A DNA stretch of 64,000 nucleotides from an uncultured Gemmatimonadales bacterium (lineage in GTDB: Bacteria; Gemmatimonadota; Gemmatimonadetes; Gemmatimonadales; GWC2-71-9), in NCBI GenBank assembly GCA_947259405.1, contig CAMYLY010000009.1, positions 1 to 64,000 on the forward strand, read 5' to 3'. Positions 58,441 through 64,000 of this stretch are shown here, piece by piece (within the stretch, counting starts at the first letter, position 1; every line of letters starts with the position of its first letter). The notes under the pieces were generated by a model, which ran no database searches, was not told the origin of the DNA, and was given only the letters and a program-made list of their open reading frames with translations. The position numbers and the translations under genes were made by a program.

Positions 58441-59889
58441 TCACAGATGCCCGCCCCCTTTGTCCCATGTTCCCGGAATGACCAACACAAGCAGCGCATA
58501 GAATTCGAGTCGGCCCAGGAGCATGAGCCCGGCGAGGAGCACGTGAGCACTGGCCCCAAGATCACCGTAGTTGCCCGCGGGCCCGACGGCACCGAGCCCG
58601 GGACCAATACTCGACAAGGCCGCCAGCGCAGCGCTCAACGCCGTGACGAGATCGATGCCCAGGGCCGCCAGCGCGGCAGTGCCCAGCGCGTGCGTGGTCA
58701 TGTACAGGGCGAGGTACCCCAGCACGTTCAGCACTACGTCCGAACGAATGGGACGGGACCCCAACTTCGTGACGAGCACGGCTTGGGGATGGATCACTTT
58801 GCGCACTTCATCCATCGCGTGCTTCAGAACGACGGCGACGCGGACGACTTTGAATCCTCCTCCCGTCGATCCACCCATCGCGCCCGTGAACATGAGCCCC
58901 AACAGCACGACCTGTCCAAAAACCGGCCAAGCACCAAAGTCCGCCGTCGCGAAGCCGGTCGTGGAGAGAATCGCCGCCACATTGAAGACACTCTCGCGCA
59001 CGGTCGTCGCACCGAGTCCCGTCCCCGCCATCCCCAGGGTCACCATCACCGCCACCGCGGAGAGGACGCCAAACGCCAAATACCACCGCCATTCTCGATC
59101 CCGCCATAGGCGGCCGGGCTCACCCGTCAGCGCCCTATAGTGCAGAGTGAAGTTGGTGCCAGCAGCAATCATGAAGATCACGGTGACCCACTGGATGGCG
59201 TGGGAGAACGCGGCAAGTGACGCGGTGTGGGTCGAGAACCCGCCGGTCGCGAGACAGCTCATGGCGTGGTTGACCGCATCGAAGGCCGACATACCCAGAC
59301 TGTAGTAGATGAGCGCCAGCAGGCTGGTAAAGCCGGCATAGATACCCCACAATCGCTGGGCCGTCGATGCGATGCGTGGAGTCAGTCGATCACTGCTGAT
59401 GCCTGGTGCTTCCGCTCGGAAGAGCTGCGCCCCACCCATCCCAATGAGGGGCAGGATAGCTACGCCAAGGACGATGATGCCCATGCCGCCCAACCAATGC
59501 GAGATACTTCTCCATAAGAGGATGCTTCGAGGCAGATCCTCGACAGCGGGAAACACCGTCGCTCCCGTGGTCGTGAACCCCGAGACCGATTCGAAGAACG
59601 CTGCGGCGACGGAATCGGTGACGCCAGTGAACACGAAGGGCAGCATGCCGGCGGCGACGACAGCCAACCAGCCCAGACCGACCACCGCAAGCCCTTCTCG
59701 GGGATTGATCGAGACGCGGCGAGGAGTTAGCAGCCAGAGGCCACCGCCCACCAATCCCGTGACACCGATGCTGAAGACCCAGGGCGGAAGAAGGCCCTCA
59801 CTCACCGCGAAGGTCGCTGGGAAAACCATCGCGGCGGCCGTCCAGGCCAGGAGGGCACCGACGATGTGGAGGACTTCCCGAACGTTCAC
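58441..59889 (-). CDS. trkH: Trk-type potassium uptake membrane subunit TrkH
   Basis: The 482-residue membrane protein has the four degenerate pore repeats of the TrkH/KtrB family, for example VSGFTTTGATVF, CLATGGFSTHTA, ILSTTGFATADFG and LSSIGPGLGAVGPAG. About ten helices are present. It moves K+ with TrkA. Its start overlaps the end of trkA by four bases. Confidence 0.93.
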   Translation of the reverse strand: MNVREVLHIVGALLAWTAAAMVFPATFAVSEGLLPPWVFSIGVTGLVGGGLWLLTPRRVSINPREGLAVVGLGWLAVVAAGMLPFVFTGVTDSVAAAFFESVSGFTTTGATVFPAVEDLPRSILLWRSISHWLGGMGIIVLGVAILPLIGMGGAQLFRAEAPGISSDRLTPRIASTAQRLWGIYAGFTSLLALIYYSLGMSAFDAVNHAMSCLATGGFSTHTASLAAFSHAIQWVTVIFMIAAGTNFTLHYRALTGEPGRLWRDREWRWYLAFGVLSAVAVMVTLGMAGTGLGATTVRESVFNVAAILSTTGFATADFGAWPVFGQVVLLGLMFTGAMGGSTGGGFKVVRVAVVLKHAMDEVRKVIHPQAVLVTKLGSRPIRSDVVLNVLGYLALYMTTHALGTAALAALGIDLVTALSAALAALSSIGPGLGAVGPAGNYGDLGASAHVLLAGLMLLGRLEFYALLVLVIPGTWDKGGGHL

Positions 59890-61235
59890 GACGGAAAGAG
59901 CTTGATGACGTCTTTGACAGCCTTGGGGAGCGCGAACACGATGACGGAGTCTCCGGCTCGAACACGATCTGCGCCGCGTGGAACTGTCACCCTCTTCCCG
60001 TGCACAATGGCCGCCACGACCGCCCCTTCGGGAAAATCGATGTCCTTGAGTTCACGACCGACGACTGGTGCCTGTCGGTCGACGTAGAAGGCAATCGCCT
60101 CTGCCTCGCTTCCCTTGAACGTCGCAACGCGCGTCACATTCCCGCGCCGGACCAAGCGGAGAATCGCGTTCGCCGCCGACAGTCGTGGGCTCACTGCAGC
60201 GTCCAACCCTATGCGTCTTGCCAAGGGTACGTATTCGCTCTTGTTCACCAGCGTGATGACCTGTTTGGCGCCCGAATGCTTTGCCACCAGCGACGACAGG
60301 ATGTTGGTGTCGTCCTCGTCGGTGAGCGCCAGGAACGCATCGGTGCCTCCCACGCCTTCGAGTTCCAAGAGCTCGATGTCCGTGGCATCACCATGAAGGA
60401 TGAGGGCCTTGTCGAGTTTTTCGGCGAGTTCCTGCGCCCGGGCGCGATCGGCTACCAACAGCGTGGACTGCACGCCGTGCTGGTGCAGGATCTGGGACAA
60501 GTAGAACGCCTCGACACTCCCACCCGCAATCATCACGCGCTTGAGTCTGGCCCGCTCATGCCCACAGAGTTGGAGCGCCCGCGGAATCTGATCTACCGTC
60601 GCAGCCACATAGAGTTGGTCGCCAGCCTGCACCATGGTTGAGCCCTTCGGCACCAAGGTCTCCCCATTTCGCTGCACGGCGACGGTGAGCAAATGCTGAT
60701 TCTCCTCGGTGCCGACATCCTGCAGCGTGCGACCGGCAATGGGCGCATCGGCAGTGAGTTGGAGAGCCAGCAACTGGACCGCGCCATCGGCAAACACGGC
60801 GATGTCCGTGGCAGCGGTCGCCTGGAGGAGCCGAATAGTCTCCAACGCCAGCTCGCGCTCAGGGTTGATCAGCACGTCCACGCCGAACCGCTCTGGATGG
60901 AGGTGCTGCCCCTGCCCGTAGAAGTCCGGATTCGACACGCGCGCGACTTTGACGATCCGACTGGAGCTATGCGCGCTCATGCATGAAACGAGATTGACCT
61001 CGTCCATGTTGGTCACGGCGATCAGGAGTCCCGCACCATCGATCCCGGCTTGCTCGAGCACAACGGGACTCGTCCCACTTCCTTGGATGACGGCAACGTC
61101 GAGGTGGCTGGACACGTACTCCAAGCGGTCCCTATCGACGTCGACGACGATGACGTCGTGACGTTCGTTCGTCAGCCGTTCGGAAACGTAATAGCCGACT
61201 TCCCCCGCCCCAACCACGATGACTCTCATAGGCAC
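59886..61235 (-). CDS. trkA: Trk system potassium uptake regulatory protein TrkA
   Basis: The 449-residue cytoplasmic protein has two RCK units, each with a Rossmann motif (RVIVVGAGEVGYYVSERL at 3; KRVMIAGGSVEAFYLSQIL near 232) and a TrkA_C domain (VQLLALQLTADAPIAGRTL; AIAFYVDRQAPVVGRELKDI). It gates TrkH in response to nucleotides. It is the first gene of the trkA-trkH pair. Confidence 0.93.
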   Translation of the reverse strand: MPMRVIVVGAGEVGYYVSERLTNERHDVIVVDVDRDRLEYVSSHLDVAVIQGSGTSPVVLEQAGIDGAGLLIAVTNMDEVNLVSCMSAHSSSRIVKVARVSNPDFYGQGQHLHPERFGVDVLINPERELALETIRLLQATAATDIAVFADGAVQLLALQLTADAPIAGRTLQDVGTEENQHLLTVAVQRNGETLVPKGSTMVQAGDQLYVAATVDQIPRALQLCGHERARLKRVMIAGGSVEAFYLSQILHQHGVQSTLLVADRARAQELAEKLDKALILHGDATDIELLELEGVGGTDAFLALTDEDDTNILSSLVAKHSGAKQVITLVNKSEYVPLARRIGLDAAVSPRLSAANAILRLVRRGNVTRVATFKGSEAEAIAFYVDRQAPVVGRELKDIDFPEGAVVAAIVHGKRVTVPRGADRVRAGDSVIVFALPKAVKDVIKLFPS

Positions 61236-61286
61236 CCAATCATGCCGGGGTCCGATCCAAAGCGCAATCGTGCCCGAGTGGGGAGG

Positions 61287-62306
61287 TCACCGGTCAACCA
61301 CTCGGGCGATGGTGTCCGCCGCCTGCTCGACATCGTCTTTGGCAACGTCAAGGTGCATCACCGCACGCAGCGTGCGGGAACCGAACTCGACGACCCGCAC
61401 TCCCGCCGCATCGAGCTGCGAGACCGCGTCAGCCGATCCCATCTCTCCAGTCAACTCGAGCATCAGGATGTTCGTCTCCGGTTCCCTCGCCGAGACGAAC
61501 TCGTTGTCCGTCAGGCGGTGCGCGAGCAGCCGCGCGAGCCGGTGATCTTCCTCGAGGCGTTCTACATGGTGATCCAGCGCGTAGAGGCACGCGGCGGCGA
61601 GGATTCCGGTCTGCCGCATCCCCCCGCCAAGTCGCTTTCGGATTTCCCACGCGCGTCCCAACACGTCGCGGCCGCCCACCAAACAGCTGCCGACTGGACA
61701 GCCAAGTCCCTTGGAGAAAGAGACCATGACGGTCGTCGCACCTCTCGTCAGACGCTCCAGTGGTATGTCTGCAGCCACTGCCGCATGCCAGATTCGCGCG
61801 CCGTCGAGGTGGATCGGCACCCTGCGCTCGTCGGCGAGACGGACGAGGCCGTCCCAACACTCGAGCGGCAAGAGGCGACCCCCAGAGGCGTTATGGGTGT
61901 TCTCTGCGGCCATCATGCTTATACGCGGGAGGAATCGCGACGCCCGGCGCCACCCACGTCGAGCCGCGGAGGGGGTGAGGATGCCATCCGTCGTGGTTAC
62001 GGGTCGAGCCTGCACGCCGGCGAGAGCGGCCAGCGCCCCCAACTCGTAGTGGATTAAATGCGCGTTCTCTTCGAGGAGAACTTCCGTCCCGGATTCGGAC
62101 AGGACCCACACCGCGGTCTGATTGGCCTGGGTCCCCGAGGGAAAGAAGAGCGCTGCCTCTTGCCCGAACAGCCGCGCGACCCGTTCCTCGAGTCGCGCGG
62201 TCGTCGGATCGCCATCGAGCACGTCGTCACCTACCTCGGCGTCCATCATCGCACGTCGCATCGCGGCCGACGGGTGGGTAACCGTGTCACTGCGAAGATC
62301 GATCAC
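61287..62306 (-). CDS. ltaE: low-specificity L-threonine aldolase
   Basis: The 339-residue PLP enzyme starts at GTG with IDLRSDTVTHPSAAMRRAMM and DAEVGDDVLDGDPT, the threonine aldolase signature. FPSGTQANQ, ENTHNASGG, IHLDGARIWHA and SFSKGLGCPVGS (with the PLP-binding Lys) follow in normal order. It splits threonine to glycine and acetaldehyde. The start overlaps the end of the YihY-family gene by four bases. Confidence 0.92.
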   Translation of the reverse strand: MIDLRSDTVTHPSAAMRRAMMDAEVGDDVLDGDPTTARLEERVARLFGQEAALFFPSGTQANQTAVWVLSESGTEVLLEENAHLIHYELGALAALAGVQARPVTTTDGILTPSAARRGWRRASRFLPRISMMAAENTHNASGGRLLPLECWDGLVRLADERRVPIHLDGARIWHAAVAADIPLERLTRGATTVMVSFSKGLGCPVGSCLVGGRDVLGRAWEIRKRLGGGMRQTGILAAACLYALDHHVERLEEDHRLARLLAHRLTDNEFVSAREPETNILMLELTGEMGSADAVSQLDAAGVRVVEFGSRTLRAVMHLDVAKDDVEQAADTIARVVDR

Positions 62307-63157
62307 GCCAGGATGGCACGCTGCGCGCGTTGGCGTCGCATCAAATCGTAGGTCTCCGCCACTTCCCCTCCAACCAAAAAGACACAGGCGATCAGGTACA
62401 ACCACAACAACCCGAGGATCAATGCGATGGCGTTCGCATTCGACAGTAGGCGGTCGAACGTCGCGAAGCTCGCCAGATAGAGCGCGAACCCGAACTTCGC
62501 AACCTCGAAGCTGAGCGCGGCAACTGCGGAGGCAACGAGCGCGGTGTCCCACTTGATCGGTCGGCTTGGCAGGACGGTGTAGGCCAAGAAAAACAGGAAG
62601 ACGCCGACGGCGAATACGGAGAGCTCCGACACGAAGCGACCAAGCCATGGCGAACGTGCGAAGACCACGGTCAACGCGGCGTTGGCCACGATCAAGACCA
62701 ACGAGGCCAATACCATGGTAAGGTCCAGGGCCTTCCCGAAGAAGAACGGACGGTTCTCATCAGTGTCGAACACTTCGTTCAACGCGGCGCGAGCGCCAGC
62801 AAACAGGCGCATGGCAAGCCAGAGAAAGAGCGGGATACCCCAAAGGGAAAACTGGGTCCGGCTGTCAATCACGCCTTGGACGATGCTCTCGAGCCGCGTA
62901 AGTGACTCCACCGTGCCGGCGCCGGGCAGCAGCGCATCCATGATCTGGACGATGTCCGCCGTGCTCTGTTCGCCGGCGTGCAGGGCGAAGCCGAGCGCGG
63001 ACAACACGAGAAAGGCGAAGGGCAGGAATGCGAGCAACGCGTCGAAGGTGAGCGCACTCGCGAGGAAGAGAATGTTGTCTTCGTAGGCGCCGATCAGGAC
63101 GCGCCGAGCGAAGCCGCTGGGCGAGAACGCCCACCCGCGCCTCGGCTGTGTCGACAA
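62303..63157 (-). CDS. YihY/BrkB family inner membrane protein
   Basis: The 284-residue protein has about six membrane helices and the YihY-family layout: NILFLASALTFDALLAFLPF at the first helix, a periplasmic loop with ADIVQIMDALLPGAGTVESL, then WLAMRLFAGARAALNEVFDT and LLWLYLIACVFLVGGEVAET at the end. The family was once called ribonuclease BN; its true role is unknown. It heads a two-gene unit with ltaE. Confidence 0.85.
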   Translation of the reverse strand: MSTQPRRGWAFSPSGFARRVLIGAYEDNILFLASALTFDALLAFLPFAFLVLSALGFALHAGEQSTADIVQIMDALLPGAGTVESLTRLESIVQGVIDSRTQFSLWGIPLFLWLAMRLFAGARAALNEVFDTDENRPFFFGKALDLTMVLASLVLIVANAALTVVFARSPWLGRFVSELSVFAVGVFLFFLAYTVLPSRPIKWDTALVASAVAALSFEVAKFGFALYLASFATFDRLLSNANAIALILGLLWLYLIACVFLVGGEVAETYDLMRRQRAQRAILA

Positions 63158-63178
63158 CGTGTTGTCAGGCTCGGGGTG

Positions 63179-63589
63179 TTACTCCGAAGCCTCTTCCGCC
63201 GTCGTCACTTTCCGGCGCGAACGCGTTTCCGACAGCCGTTTCTCAAGCTCATCGCGCGCCGTGCTCACGGCCGCCTTGCCCGCGTCGACCGCCTCGCGTG
63301 CTTCCCCGTGGCGCTCTTTGAGTGTCTTGCGAACCGACTCGAACCCGTTCTCGAACCGTTCCTTGGCCTGCTCGTACCTGCCTTCGACGCGCTCGGCGAG
63401 CTCGTCGGCCGCTTCGCTCGCGCGATCCCTCACGCGGCGGCCGCGGTCGCCTATCGCGCGTCGCGTATCCTCGCCACTCTGTGGCGCCATCAGCAGCGCC
63501 GCCACGGCACCCAGTGCCGCGCCGAAGAGGAACGCCCCAACTCCACTCGAACGTTCGACGATTATGACCGGTCGATCATCTTGACTCAT
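63179..63589 (-). CDS. YtxH-like domain protein
   Basis: The 136-residue protein has an N-terminal Gly/Ala-rich membrane segment (GVGAFLFGAALGAVAALLMA followed by PQSGEDTRRAI), typical of YtxH proteins, and then a long charged helix (AADELAERVEGRYEQAKERF) likely to be a coiled coil. YtxH proteins are linked to general stress in Bacillus. It is 21 bases upstream of the YihY-family gene. Confidence 0.8.
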   Translation of the reverse strand: MSQDDRPVIIVERSSGVGAFLFGAALGAVAALLMAPQSGEDTRRAIGDRGRRVRDRASEAADELAERVEGRYEQAKERFENGFESVRKTLKERHGEAREAVDAGKAAVSTARDELEKRLSETRSRRKVTTAEEASE

Positions 63590-63652
63590 CTGTCGCCCCT
63601 AACTCCTCTACGCCCTTGTTTAGCTTGAATTTAGTGCCCCACACTGGCGGCG

Positions 63653-64000
63653 TCAAAACGTCACTGCAAGCCCGTCATATGCCGGTGATACACCGTCCGG
63701 AAGCCGACTTTCCAGTGCGGCATGGGAGAATCGATGCGTCAGGTGGGTCAAGAAGACGCGGGAGGCTCCGATTCGCTCGGCAAGTTGCACGGCCTCATTG
63801 ATCGAAAGATGCGTCGGATGCGGCCGTTCGAACAACGCATTCAGCACCAAGACATCAATGCCCCGAAGCAATTCGACGGCCCTGTTGGAAACAGACTTGG
63901 CGTCCGTCACATAGGCCATGTTCTCAACGCGGTACCCGAACACGGTCGTGCCCCCGTGGTCGACCTCAACAGGAAGTACCGAGAAGCCGGCGATGACCGT
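63653..64000 (-). CDS. metallo-beta-lactamase-fold hydrolase, C-terminal part (partial)
   Basis: The frame is open to the window edge, so the N-terminus, including the HxHxDH motif, is missing. The visible 115 residues hold VDHGGTTVFGYRVENMAYVT, DAKSVSNRA, DVLVLNALFERPHPTHLS, IGASRVFLTHLTHRFSH, which match the end of PhnP-like metallo-hydrolases, with two metal-binding histidines in THLSI and LTHLTH. The substrate may be a cyclic phosphodiester or similar ester. Confidence 0.8.
   Translation of the reverse strand, partial: TVIAGFSVLPVEVDHGGTTVFGYRVENMAYVTDAKSVSNRAVELLRGIDVLVLNALFERPHPTHLSINEAVQLAERIGASRVFLTHLTHRFSHAALESRLPDGVSPAYDGLAVTF

Overview
The window reads as a high-GC bacterial chromosome, most likely from the phylum Gemmatimonadota. 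This rests on gene style (many GTG/TTG starts, many small secreted lipoproteins, paired amidohydrolases, a PEGA-domain Ser/Thr kinase, mglA/mglB beside recR-dnaX); no rRNA or marker phylogeny is available here. No tRNA, rRNA, CRISPR array or intact insertion sequence was seen.

Region 1 (about 1-37.5 kb) is an accessory block that looks like a sedentary chromosomal integron cassette array without a visible integrase. Small, mostly plus-strand, mostly unrelated genes are separated by imperfect palindromes with integron attC ends: a GCCTAAC-type R'' box that often contains the stop codon of the gene before it, and a GTTAGGC-type R' box just before the next start. Cassette genes include VOC/glyoxalase proteins, four SnoaL/NTF2-like secreted proteins, alpha/beta hydrolases, a formylglycine-generating-enzyme-like lipoprotein, DUF1428, DUF1801, DUF3224, gamma-glutamylcyclotransferase-like, MmcQ/YjbR-like, a methyltransferase, an AAC(6')-like acetyltransferase, a CAT-fold acyltransferase, small membrane proteins and orphans. 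The array also holds decayed and collapsed attC sites, gene remnants, an interrupted membrane gene, and opposite-strand genes (LVIVD lipoprotein, hemerythrin, RCK potassium channel, cyclase, beta-lactamase-fold hydrolase, AAA/DUF4143 ATPase). A stretch at about 9.9-15.8 kb (two amidohydrolases, a glycine-zipper protein, a membrane protein, a cupredoxin-like lipoprotein) has no attC sites inside it.

Region 2 (37.5-50.4 kb, plus strand) carries secreted beta-propellers and lipoproteins, SixA, a GNAT acetyltransferase, a Ser/Thr kinase coupled to a TPR-like partner, an ECF sigma factor with a FecR-like anti-sigma candidate, a ClbS/DinB-like protein, a cytochrome c and small conserved proteins. 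The sigma factor and the cytochrome c gene share a near-identical promoter-like motif, suggesting a small ECF regulon.

Region 3 (50.4-64 kb, minus strand) is conserved housekeeping DNA: the SRP RNA gene, dnaX-ybaB-recR, a small membrane protein, mglB-like and mglA, pgsA, cinA, grpE and dnaJ form one tight run. Upstream are trkA-trkH (potassium uptake), a threonine aldolase, a YihY-family membrane protein, a YtxH-like protein and the 3' part of a metallo-beta-lactamase-fold hydrolase cut by the window edge.
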